Both the position numbers and the translations under genes were made by a program. The notes under the pieces are model-generated. The model had not been told where the DNA came from. It was given only the letters and a program-made list of their open reading frames with translations, and did no database searches. DNA of 64,000 nucleotides from Gyromitra esculenta (taxonomy: Eukaryota; Ascomycota; Pezizomycetes; Pezizales; Discinaceae), in assembly GCA_038503075.1 (NCBI GenBank), contig JBCAML010000004.1, positions 1,199,149 to 1,263,148 of the forward strand, written 5' to 3'. Shown in pieces: positions 37,901 to 49,848 of this stretch (position 1 is its first letter; every line of letters starts with the position of its first letter).

Positions 37901-39551
37901 CATATATGACTACACGTAAGCCTAAGTGACTTGAGACATCAGAGTTCTCATCTAAATATATCCGATCGCCCGTACCACACAGTATCACTCGGCTTTCACT
38001 TCACTCAACTATTACCACCATCTTATTTATTTACTATTTACTCATTCAATAGGTACGTGCAATCCGTAGGTTATGGTACTTATTTCCACCACCATGGCCC
38101 AATCGTGTCATTAGATGTATTTGAAATCACATGCCTATATCTACAAGGTAGATATGCAGGGACTATATCCCAGGATCTTCTCCGCTCCACTAGGGCCCTT
38201 GAAAGGTTGGGGATATCTAGAGCTGCTTACGCAGTCATGCAGTTCGGATATGTTTCCGCATGCATGTAATCTTCACAAGCTACATATATCTGTATCCGAT
38301 ATCACCAAATTCCTCCGAGCTAATGTGTCTAAAACTACTCTGGGCAAATGATTCCGACCTCTTGGTTGAGTAGGATAAGTAAAATCCCCAAGTAGATGAA
38401 AAATGCACAGAAGTGATCCAAGATGATGACTTGGGTTGAGTCCATGATACCTAAATGGTGTAACGGCCCCTTACATCCGAATCGCTGAATACCCGTTTCG
38501 ACTTTCGGAACTGCCATATTAGTCACTCGAGCTGCCCTGGATATCGACTGCCCTATAAATGCCCTCCAGTCTGTCGCTAAGCGCTGCAAGGAATTCTAAC
38601 TATGCGCAAAGAAGGTTCTTAGCATGGACCCTTCAAATCTATTCTACAATTTCTAATCGACTATGTGGTATAGCTACTAGCTAAGGAGAGCTTTAGGGCT
38701 GAGCTCACGAACTATTGAGACAAGTATAGTGTAGGTTAGAGAATAGCAAGCCTGAGATTTTAAGAATACACATATTGTAGCATTCAATATATCCTGGTGG
38801 ATAAAAAAAGTGTTGCAATTAGAAGACGCAAGTTAGTAACCCTGGATTGGGCTTCTGCTAACTCCATAAAACCGCTAGGTCAGTTGCCAAGTGAAGATGT
38901 ATAACTTCGATGAAGTCTTCGCGGCATCCCACAGCCGAAAAGCTTGGATCACTATGAGTAAGTTGCCCTTGCTTCCTCCGAGGAAACTCGTACGATGGGC
39001 AACAAAATGGGCAGTATGCATGAAGCACGGATCCAGAATCACTAAAATAATCTAAACTCCTTCTAAAACAGGTAGACACGATCTAGTCTCTACTTTGCTA
39101 TACACAAGTGTAGGTGGTGAATACTGTATCGGTACTTCAAATGAGTGAGATAATAAGGTTAGGTATGACAAAAGTGGAGCACTGCCTACAGCCAAACCAA
39201 GGCTCACTTAACAGAAATGAAGATTGTGATATTGGGCTAGCACAAACCGCGCGCCAGAGGTATAGTCCCCGCAGCTAACGGCGAATCTTACCAGGAAATC
39301 TACGTGACAGGTACCAAACAGTCGGGTGGTAATGTGGGAATAAAATTCTCTACCTCCAAACTCAGCAATAGCCATCGAGGTAATCTAGATTGCCTTGTCT
39401 GATAAGTAGAGGGTTCTCCAACGTATTAATACTTGGTCGATACCCAGAGATAGAGATCACTATCCCTCTGCAGCAATATCAGAAAACTACTCAACTTTCA
39501 ATACACGATTACAATAGACTTATAGACCTTTCCAACCTTAGATCCACAATA
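34951..39551. other. 4.6 kb gap between trans-ER and PKS
   Basis: Promoters of both divergent genes must lie at its edges. Short frames at 37087-37392 and 37931-38269 have no recognisable domain and poor coding character. Possibly a decayed gene or repeat sequence; no terminal repeats found. Confidence 0.4.
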
Positions 39552-42500
39552 ATGACTCGCCCTTCAGTAAACTCGCAATATGAATCACCACTATCGCAAT
39601 GCCCGGAGCCTATTGCCGTGGTAGGAATGGGTATGTAGCCAGAGTACTCAGATGGAGTAGATACGGTAGTTAACAATTTCAGGTTGCCGCCTCCCTGGGA
39701 ACGTGGTTTCACCCTCGGGATTGTGGGATCTCATAATAAACAAGCGCTCTGGACAATCAGCAAAAGTCCCCAAATCACGTTTCAACATTGACTCTCACAT
39801 TCACGAAAATCTCGAACGCCCAGGAAGTTTCACAGCACTTGGCGGATATTTCCTTAACGATGATATGAAGGCATTTGATCCATCTTTCTTCGGGATCTCA
39901 CCGATCGAAGCAATGTGGATGGATCCACAACAACGTAAACTACTTGAAGTTGTTTATGAATGTTTCGAGTCTTCAGGCCTCACCCTAGATGATGTGAATG
40001 GATCTAAGACCTCTGTTTTCGTGGGGAGCTTCACTTCGGATTTTCAACAAATGTCGTTTCGGGAGCCGGATTTCCGTCACAATTATGCTGCCACGGGTGT
40101 CGACCCGGGGATTATCAGTAATCGCATCAGTCATGTATTTAACTTGGTTGGACCAAGGCAAGCTTCCTACCAAGCGAAGTCGATCTAATGAAGTCAAGAT
40201 TATTAATCAGGATCCCAGTTTCACCATCAATACTGCATGCTCTTCTTCTGTGTATGCTTTCCACCAAGCAATTAATGCTCTCCATCAGCGTGACTGCGAA
40301 GCAGCTGTTGTCGGTGGAACTAATCTAATCCTTACTGTCGATCAACACATGAATACCGCAAAACTTGGTGTTCTCTCGCCAACTTCAACCTGCCATACGT
40401 TCGATGCATCAGCCGATGGGTGGGTCAATGATTGCTTCCCAAATTCCTAAATATATAAATTCTAACAACTAGCGTTATTTTAGTTACGGTCGCGCAGAGG
40501 GTATCGGAGCAATGTATCTCAAGAGACTTTCAGACGCCCTCCGCGACGGCGATCCTATCCGCGCTGTTATCCGTGGAAGCGCGGTAAACTCGTAAGCATA
40601 TGCCTCTTCCTTTTAATTTTTTCACAAGCAAGTCCACTAACCCAATTATACTATAGTAATGGTAAAGCACCAAACGTTGGGATCACCCATCCAAATATGG
40701 AGGGGCAAGAGAGAGTCATCCGTGAAGCATATAAGCGTGCTGGCGGGCTCAACCCGAATTTGACTGGCTATTTTGAATGCCATGGAACTGGAACGCCCAT
40801 TGGCGACCCATTAGAAGTTGAAGCACTCGCAAGGGCAATGACAGGAAATAGAGGGTGGTCTGATGGTCCTTTGCTTATTGGGGCTGTGAGTTAACTTACC
40901 ATCAACCTTATTATAACCTGCAAATTCACTAACCCGATATGGGGAAACTAGATAAAAACCAACATTGGGCATAGTGAGGCCGCGAGTGGAATGGCAGCGG
41001 TCATGAAGGCGGTCCTTGCTGTTGAGAGTGGCATCATCCCCCCAACACTTGGACTCCAAACCCCTAACCCAAAGAGTATGATCCCAGCTCCACTATTAGG
41101 GATATATTGAACTAACACACGACACCAACAGTTCGTTTTGATGAATGGAAGGTGAAAGTTGTCACTGAACCAACCCCCTGGCCAGCTTCACTGCCCATTC
41201 GCCGTGTTAGCGTTAATTCATTCGGATATGGCGGAACAAACGCACATATTATTATCGAAGCCATCGATTCTATCGTTCCTGGATATAAATCCCCCCTCAA
41301 GCGAAAGGAGATTTCTGCAGCAGATCTTCGTATAAAATCGGGACTTGAGCGAGAACAATTCTTACTTGCCTTCTCGGCACATGATCGTCAAACATTAAAG
41401 AATAATATCTCCACCATCCGGGATGTGGCAGAAGGTTATGATCTCCTAGATCTCTCATATACCTTGGGAGTGAGGCGGTCTCGCCTTTCGAGTCGTGCTT
41501 TTGCCGTAGCTTCGACAGATACAATTGCGGTCTCGCTTGAAGAAGACTCTCTTAAGTTTGCTGATAAGAAAGATTCTGTTGTGCCAAAGGCGGCATTTGT
41601 GTTCACTGGTGAGACCAGCTGTAGCCCAGCAATATCCTAACCCTCTAATGGCTAGACTAACTGGGATGAAGGTCAAGGAGCACAGTGGCCGAGAATGGGA
41701 GCGGAGTTGATGAGCACATTCCCAACTTTTATCAAAAGTATTAGAGGTCTCGATGCGGTTCTAAGACGACTACCTGATGCACCGGACTGGACCATTGAAT
41801 GTATATCATGCGGAAATCCCTTCGTTTCAGTCTAAGGATATCTATACTAACTAATTACTCCTCTTAGATGCCCTCTTACAGCCCAAAGAAACTAGTAGAA
41901 TCAACGATGTGGATCAATCACAACCTCTTTGCACTGCTATCCAAATTGCCTTGGTCGACCTTTTGCAATCATGGAATGTCACTCCGGCTGCTGTTGTGGG
42001 CCATTCTTCTGGTGAGTTTCTCTGATCCTCCTGGTAATGATCGCAAGCCAATGCTATAATAGGCGAAATTGCTGCTGCATACGCCGCTGGATATCTTACT
42101 GCTGAAGAGGCCATTGTGGTTGCATATTACCGTGGTAAGATAGTGAGCGAAAACACCAGGAAAGGAGCCATGTTAGCGGTTGGAATGGGAGCAGCAGAAG
42201 TCGCTCCTCTGATTAGTGAATATGCCGGACGTATCGTGGCAGCATGTGAGAATTCGCCACAAAGTACTACGCTTAGTGGTGATGCAGATGCCGTTGAAGA
42301 ACTTACAGCAAAGCTGCAGGAGGCCAAGATATTTGCTCGTCCTCTAAATGTTGGTGGTCGTGCCTACCATTCGCACCACATGAAAGATCATGCGAGCAAG
42401 TACGAGCTCTACGTGCAAAATGCTTTTAACCTACTAGGCCTTAATCAAGCATCCAAGAAGATTTGTTTGAAGGCCAAAATGATGTCTTCAGTAGTAACCA

Positions 42501-45500
42501 AAGTCCTTGGTCCGAGTGCTCTTTCGCACGACTATTGGAGCCAGAATCTCACAAATCCAGTACGCTTCGACGGAGCACTCAGCAAGCTGCTTAGCGAAGA
42601 TAACTCAATTAACCAACTGATTGAAATCGGTCCTCACACAGCTTTGGCGGGGCCTATCAGGCAAATCCAAGTGGCTAACGGAATCGAGGGTGTAATTTAC
42701 CATTCTACTTTGATCAGATTTAAAGATGCTACCGAGCAGCTTCTCAAGTTAGCTGGGAGCCTTTATATTCAAGCCTACCCAGTCGACCTTGAGCGTGTGA
42801 ATTCCATCGAGCAGCCACGAGGTGAAGCACTGTCAGAAATAGCTATCATCTCCGGGCAACTTATCGTGGATCTACCAACCTACCAATGGACCTATACTAA
42901 AACCTTATGGGCAGAACCTCGTGCAAGCGAAGAACACCGGACTAAAATGGCACCTCGCCATGATATTCTTGGCAGGAAGATTGTCGGAGGAGTCAAGGAT
43001 GATCCGATTTGGAGGAATTTCCTTCGTCAAAAGGATCTGCCATGGTTGGCACATCATCAGGTAAGAAAAAACAACTGTTCTGAAAGCCAGTGAAATTCTA
43101 GTACTTCTAGATATTAATCCTCTTATAGCTCGGTGCTGAGGCTGTGTTCCCGGCTGCTGGATATTGGGCTATGGCTATTGAAGCTGCAAGGCAGATCCAC
43201 GAGGAGAGCAACTACAAAAACCCGATCACAGGATTCAAGATGCGAGATGTCAATATTATGACGGCTCTTGTCGTTCCCGATGACGAAGATGGAATTGAAG
43301 TGCTCTTCAGCATGCATAAATTGCCATCAGTTGGTGGAGAGGAGTGGTACGGGTTCAAAGTCTCTTCTTTATCTCAGGAAGAATGGAAAACGCACACTAC
43401 CGGAAATATTTTAGTCAAACATACCACACAAGGTAGAATTCTCTCTTTTAAATCGATTTAGAGGTCTGAGCTAACTCTACAGCAGAGATAGAAGCCAAAA
43501 CGTTGCCGAGTTTTACTCAACGTTCGGGTGGGAAGGCCTGGTATCAAGCCTTCTCTGATGTCGGCTTCCACTACGGCGCATCGTTTCAAGGTCTCAAGAG
43601 CATTAGGTCAAACCCAAAGCTCTATGAAGCTGCTGCAACTACTCCGATTAAATATGCTTCTGGACTTGTGGCTGGAGAGTCACGTTACATTCTCCACCCC
43701 TCTAGTATCGATCTCTGCCTGCAGCTTATTATTATCGCCATTCATTCTGGTAAAATTAAGCAAATGAAGTCTGGTTTTGTGCCACTAAAAGCAGACGAAA
43801 TTACAATCAATGTTCCGCATCTAACAGCTACCGGAAAGCCTTCAGTTGGCCAAGCATTTGCTTGGACCGATAAGCGGGCCCAAAGATCGGTTGTGACTGG
43901 CGTTCAACTTGTCTCAGACGACCAGGTTTTGTTGGATATCTCTCAGCTCCGATGTATATCATATGATGCCGTCGTTCCTCCTAAGATCGAAGGAGAGGAA
44001 ATCAAGAGATACTGGCAAGGAACTTGGAAACCTGACTTTAGCTCCCTACGAAGCGGCGACGTTGGATCGCTTCTCACAAGAATCCCAGAACCGAATCAAT
44101 TCCATTCCTTACTTGAGCTCCTTTTTTTCAAAGATTCAAATATAAAATTACTCGAGATTTCGACAAGTCCTCAAGGTGATGGCGAGTTCTGGCAGCTTGC
44201 TGATAACTCTAGTTCCCTTGGGAGCTATGATGTCGCCTTCACGGAACAAACCGGGCTAAGCGAGGCTAAGGATCAATTCGGAACACATGATCAATTCGAA
44301 TTTATTGGTACTAACGAAACTTTAGAAGGAGTAGGATCAGATTCATATGATTTTGTATTGATGAATCTGCAAAGTGGAGATCTGTCTGCTAAATTCTTCC
44401 ACTCAGTGCACAAAACACTAAAGACAGGGGGTAGTCTTCTTCTGAAAATTACTAAAAGTAAGTATATCCCTCCCAATGCACAGGAAGGGCAGTTAGCTTA
44501 TAACCCTAAAGAATCCGAGACCTTAGTATCTCTACTACGTGCCGGCATGTTTTCCATCCTTCTTCATGCTGAAAAGTTCCTTTTTGCCCAAAAAGAGCAA
44601 TTTCGAAGTACCAGTGTCGAAAGCAAAGGCATAGTTTACTTAGTATGAAGCACCTTCGATATGCCAGGGATTTTTCTAATGAGTATTCGACAGGTCAATC
44701 GCGATGCACCTTGCCAGATTTCCGGGAGACTGGAGGAGATGGCCTATTCCGCGAACTGGCAGGTCAAGCAGACTTCATTGAAGGACTGCTCCATTCCCCT
44801 CAATTCTCACGTTGTCTTGTTAGTCGAAAGCGAAAAGACGCTTCTCGCAAATATCGAGGAAACCGAGTTTGAAAAGATCAAACATATTCTCGCCAATGCT
44901 AGCTCTGTCGTGTGGCTTACGAATGGGGGTCTCCTGAAAGGAAAGCGACCAGAGTTTGCGATGGCCAGAGGTCTTGCCCGGTCGATTATCTCCGAGCAAG
45001 CATCGATTAAATTCACCACTTTAGATATCGACCTTGATCATGAGAAAATTGACAGAATATGCGAAGTTACAATTAGCACAGTCGAAAGCCAGGTCCGCGG
45101 TACCCCGACTGAAGATGAAATGATCTTGAGTAGGGGCAGAGTTTACATCAACCGTGTTCTTGCACGTGACTCTCTTAACAAGGATCTTTCTAAAGGGATT
45201 GCAGCACCCGGATTGGAGACTCTCGAACAAGGTCAGAGATACACAGGTCAAGTCAATCGCTCTTTAAGGAATACAATCGTCTTCACCCGTGAAGATGCCT
45301 CCACATCACTTCCTAAGAATAAAGTTCAAGTCGAGGTGAAAGCATTCGGGGTAACTCACGAGGTATGTTTCATCTCTCTAGTTTTATATCTCTGGTTACT
45401 AAGTATTCTAGGATACCTTATTTGTTAATGGAACTACATTGACAACTAAGTTCTCGCAAGAGTTCTCTGGAGTAATTACTGCTGTGGGTAACGAAATTCA

Positions 45501-47735
45501 GTCCCTTACTGTGGGGGATAGTGTCTTTGGGATATTACCTGGAGAGCTCTCTACTCAGTTAACTATCTCGCCAACACTATGCCAAAAGTTTGAGGCAAAC
45601 TCGCATACAGACTATTTGAAAGCAGCAACTGTTCCAATAGCCTACGCAACCGCTGTTCATGCGTTAATGGATCTAGCTAGGATATCCGAGGAAGACGTAA
45701 GTTGAGCACATCCCCTACTTTGGAGGACTATCTCCTAGGCAGTATCTAATACTTCATTCTAGAAACTCTTGGTGCTCCATGATACAGGATCTGCTGGTGT
45801 TGCAGCTGTCAAATTCGCGCAGTATCTCGGAATTGATGTTTGTACTCATATACCCTGAAGCAGTTGTTTACAGATTCCTAACCTCAAAATACAGGTATTC
45901 GTGACTGCAAGCTCCATCGAGCACAAAGAAAGATTAACCGAGATCCTAGGCCTTTCACCCTCCCAAGTTTTGTTAAGTGATGCCGAACTCAAAGGATTTG
46001 ATGTAATCCTGAGTTCTGGGGAAAGTGCAGCGTCATCGGAGGCTTGGGCAAAGATAGCTCCCAGTGGCAAATTCATTCATTTAGGTGTGAAAAGAGGCCA
46101 AGGAGCCGAGTCCGTCCTTTCTCAGCCATTCGTCCGGGGGGCAAGTTACTCGTCTTTTGATCTGTTGGAGTGGCAAAACAGGCGACCTAAACAAGCTAAA
46201 GAGTAAGTACTACCACATCCACATTCCTTCAAACTTTGGCCTTGTTAGATCAAATAACTAATAAAGACTAGGCTTTTGGCTCGGATCGCACAGCTATACC
46301 GAAATGAGAAGATTTCAGCTCTCCCACCTGTTATTTTCGACGTTGAAGGGATAGATGCGGCATTTGAGGGATACTTGGAGAACTTAAGCGAAGGGAAGCG
46401 AGTGGTTGATATTGGGGCTCATGGAAGTTTGATAAAGGTACGATTAATTTCTTTCACCTCACGGTTACATGTAGTTTTACTCACGTCTCCTTTGAAGGTT
46501 CAACCAAACAAACGTCAACTGCTTTTCCGAAGCGACTCAAGCTATCTTCTTGTTGGATGTCTTGGGGGCCTCGGGCGAAGTCTCACAACTTGGATGATCG
46601 AGAATGGGGCAAGAAATTTCATCTTCCTTTCGAGGTCCGGAATTGATGGTCCAGCCGCTGCGACTCTTGTGCACGATATCAAGGCTCAGGGTGTTAATGT
46701 TATTATCGTTCGAGGGGATGTATCTTCAAAAGTCGATGTCGAGAAAGTCAGAGAAAGCATGAGTTCAGAGTTGCCTATTCGTGGAATTGTCCAAGCAGCT
46801 ATGGTTTTAGTGGTATGCGATCCAGACACCCAACGCTTGCTAAAATTCTTTTGAGAAAAGTTTATTAATACTTCTTTTCACAGGATGGATTTTTCGATCG
46901 TATGACAGTCAACGGCTTCAGGACATCTATCAGTCCCAAAGTAATCGGGACCCAAAATCTCCATGATGTTTTCTTAGATCATCAACTTGATTTCTTTGTC
47001 ATGACAAGTTCTATATCTGGTCTTCTCGGAACTCCCGGCCAGAGCAATTATTCCGCTGCAAACAATTACCTGGATGCCCTGGCCCGTCATAGACACTCAC
47101 TCGGTCTTCCTTGCATCTCGCTGATCCTTCCGATGGTTCTTGGCGTTGGATACGTTAGCGACCACCCAGAGATTGAAGAGGGACTCACTCGGAAAGGACT
47201 TTATGGAATTGATGAAGACGAGCTTCTGGAGGGCTTTGACAAGGCAATATCCTCCCAGGTCTTCCGCTCCACTGGCACCCATCCTCGTCTAGAACAGATC
47301 GTAATTGGCCTTGAGCCATCACGACTTGCAAAGGCTATCGGCAACAAACAGACAACTGATGCATTCTGGTTATCTTACGGCCGCCTCTCCCACGTTCGGA
47401 ACAGCCTTGAATCTCTTCAGAACAAGACCCAAGGAGGGAAAGGAAGTGGTAGTGGCGACATCTTGAATAGTCTCCGAGAAGCTGCATCGGATGAGGCCGC
47501 TGTACAGCTGACAACAGCCCACGTTATTGAGAAGCTGTCTAGGATGCTCTTAGTTGCCACAGAGGAGTTTGAGCCCAGTAAAACAGTTTCGGCCTATGGA
47601 TTGGATAGTATGATTGGTGCAGAATTCAGGAATTCACTTTTCAAGGATTTCGGTGTGGATGTGTCATATCAGCAACTGATGGGTCCTAACATGACACTCT
47701 CGGCACTAGGGGAGCACTTGTATACATCCCAATAG
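39552..47735 (+). CDS. Highly reducing type I polyketide synthase, 19 exons
   Basis: Exons: 39552-39630, 39683-40157, 40219-40419, 40484-40591, 40657-40885, 40952-41075, 41132-41608, 41672-41800, 41868-42011, 42063-43060, 43129-43432, 43483-44642, 44694-45362, 45412-45696, 45763-45837, 45895-46202, 46272-46437, 46498-46812, 46884-47735; 2365 aa, intact. KS (about 20-445): TACSSS, ECHGTGT and KTNIGH give Cys-His-His. AT (about 560-880): GHSSG and YHSHHM, malonyl type. DH (about 960-1240): [10 protein letters not shown] and [12 protein letters not shown] region (about 1290-1480) is degenerate. ER (about 1690-1960): nucleotide loop reads TGSAGVA. KR (about 1990-2190): VGCLGGLGR and SNYSAAN, looks active. 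ACP: LDSM near 2323, then the end; no thioesterase or reductase domain. Intron 2 is GC..AG, and an apparent in-frame TGA at 44646 lies inside a 51-bp intron. Builds a reduced polyketide with the trans-ER. Confidence 0.93.
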
Positions 47736-48546
47736 GAGGGGGACGTGTAATTCGGCTTGAGGTGGCGTGTTCAAGGGGTTCAAGTTCATGTTTACGTTTA
47801 TTTTGTTATTTTTCTTGTTTCATTATAGCTGCTAATCATTTTCCCTAATAATCAATAAAATATTTTAATTACTTTTGTATGTAAAGTATTAATATCAGAT
47901 TCTATAACTATTTGGCTGTCAGATCGTACATTACCTATAATATGTGTACCCTCCTATTAGGCAGCACGATTAACATTAGCTACAAGTCTGATGTGCATAA
48001 TCACTTTCTGCCACTGTACCACTAATCGCACTTAAATTATTCAACCTTAGTTCACGCCATCTATCACCCCCGAACTTGGATTGCCGCTATTTAGGGTTAG
48101 GTTCCCCAACCCAAAGCTATCTCTGAGGTTAGCAGCGTCGGACTACGAGCAGTTACACGATAAGAAACGCAAAGCCGATATACTCTACCTCTAATAGAAA
48201 CATCAACCAGAGATTTTAGTGTTACACGTATATATCAGGTGGCCAAGGCTTTTTCTGATATTACTTTTTGTGGTTCTGTCTGAACTTGTCGCGATCCAAC
48301 CCTCAGCTCTATTACCTATTACGTATCTCAAATTTGTCAGCCACGTACTACATGTATTCCGATTGGCCCTGTGTATCTGATCGTACTTTAAAGGCTGAAA
48401 ATCCGATACAGTCATCACTTAAACTGATTGTGTGTCCCCGCTTCATCTATCTTGAAAGCAAACAAGCGAGAGGATTAAAACTAAGTTCGGCGCTCACCCA
48501 CGAGAGATATTCCCTCCTGCCCTAGCCCACAGCCCAATCCGATCAA
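47736..48546. other. Intergenic downstream of the PKS
   Basis: AT-rich 3' flank of the PKS; no gene recognised. Confidence 0.4.
47854..47859 (+). terminator. Poly(A) signal AATAAA of the PKS gene
   Basis: A perfect AATAAA 119 bases after the PKS stop codon within AT-rich sequence. Likely polyadenylation signal. Confidence 0.5.
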
Positions 48547-48735
48547 ATGGCTATGGATCCCTTTAAGGTACTCGGCGACTTTGAGATCGCTATTGTCGCT
48601 GAGAACCCCAACCGCGAAGATGTAGTGCGTCTCCAACTTGTTAACCGCACCCGGTGCGAGGTCCCCAATTCGAATCTTATCTCCAAGGTTGCTTTCTTCC
48701 GCCACTTTTCATGGTGTCGAGAAGTAACTGGATAG
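48547..48735 (+). CDS. Short coding-like exon or gene fragment, unknown
   Basis: Begins with ATG in good context (CAAATGG) and runs 62 codons starting MAMDPFKVLGDFEIAIVAEN. Codons are strongly pyrimidine-ending with purine first positions, unlike the flanks. The opposite strand is also open here, so the coding strand is not certain. No family recognised; may be a first exon or a remnant. Confidence 0.3.
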   Translation: MAMDPFKVLGDFEIAIVAENPNREDVVRLQLVNRTRCEVPNSNLISKVAFFRHFSWCREVTG

Positions 48736-49002
48736 CACAATCTTATGAAGCACTGTCTTGCGGCAGGAATGGACGAAGAAAAGTTAAGATAATGGATCGG
48801 GTGATTGTTGTCAGAGGAAATGGTAAAATCATGAACAGTATGGGAGATTTCGGGCAACCGTTGTGTAAGAATCAGTTCAAACAAATTCTCGTGAATAGTC
48901 ATATTCCAATCTAACCTCTACAGATTCTATGGGCATTATGCTAAACAGAAGCTCCTCCTCTGGCTGCACCTTATCCCTTATCACATTCTCCCTAATTACA
49001 CT

Positions 49003-49199
49003 CTAGACCCAGTCATACGTGGCCACTTCGACCTCGTCAACCAAAACGGGAAGGGTACCCTGGTGTATATTGTCCGTCATGGTGATTGTGACAGGAACGG
49101 TGATGTTTCCATTCATTGGGTAAACCTCCGCACCGGCGCTAAACTCGGCGAGTTTTTTCTCGATCTCGGGCCCCTTAGTTGCCAAAGTCACGGTCTATA
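49003..49199 (-). CDS. Coding-like terminal exon on the minus strand, unknown
   Basis: A possible acceptor (ATATAG, ending at 49200) opens 65 codons ending in TAG: valine/threonine-rich beta-type sequence including EIEKKLAEFSAGAEVYPMNG and VLVDEVEVATYDWV. First codon positions are purine-rich, arguing for this strand. No upstream exon was found, so it may be a gene remnant. No family recognised. Confidence 0.3.
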
Positions 49200-49287
49200 T
49201 TCTCCGCTTAATTGATTCTCCAGAGATACAAAATTCTCCAAGAACGGATGCTATCTCACTACTGTAATATTAAAGGAGCAAACTAGG

Positions 49288-49848
49288 ATGGGGACTAACT
49301 ACGAAGGAAATTTAAATGCCATTGTCCCCCCGCAGTGCGCACAATCACTGGGGCAACAATCTGATAATGAACGAGATCAACGGACGAGTATGGCAGGTGT
49401 CTTTATCCACTACATGAAGACAGGAGCACTCCTCGTGAACTGTAAGCTGAAGCGGCCCTACGAACCCAACAGCGGCAACATCAAAGCAAAATTATCACCA
49501 AAGATCGATTTCTCCCTTACTAAGGAACTTATGCGTGTTACTAAAGAAACTTACAGTTACTTAGCAGTACCAGGCGCTATTATTGAAGGAGGAACAACCG
49601 AATCATATGGCTGGACGATTGACCTACAGCCCAAAGAGGTGTCTATCACTGATGGAAGTATCAAGCGCACGAGCTACATTTCTCAATTAAATGAGGATAA
49701 ATCTAGATCTTTAAACACCAGGAACTCGTTCAGAGCAGAGACCTTTATCCCCAACAACAATTTATCGATTATCCACAACAAGTCCCGAACTCACGTGACC
49801 CGCTTCGATATTGGTAACTATTTTGCTAGGGCAGACGAAGAGGGCTAG
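49288..49848 (+). CDS. Hypothetical protein, 186 aa
   Basis: Single open frame with clear codon character, from ATG at 49288 to TAG. The middle part has KIDFSLTKELMRVTKETYSY and ESYGWTIDLQPKEVSI; no signal peptide, no membrane segment, no motif I recognise. The frame may be one exon of a larger gene. Its neighbours at 48547 and 49003 also look coding, so this stretch may be a partly decayed locus. Confidence 0.4.
   Translation: MGTNYEGNLNAIVPPQCAQSLGQQSDNERDQRTSMAGVFIHYMKTGALLVNCKLKRPYEPNSGNIKAKLSPKIDFSLTKELMRVTKETYSYLAVPGAIIEGGTTESYGWTIDLQPKEVSITDGSIKRTSYISQLNEDKSRSLNTRNSFRAETFIPNNNLSIIHNKSRTHVTRFDIGNYFARADEEG

Noticed and set aside
37087..38269. Possible genes between trans-ER and PKS
   Set aside because: The short frames there show no family motif and could not be extended by plausible introns.
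44640..44700. Nonsense mutation in the PKS
   Set aside because: The TGA at 44646 lies within a 51-bp intron with GTATGA donor, CTAAT branch and CAG acceptor, and the flanking sequence joins in frame.
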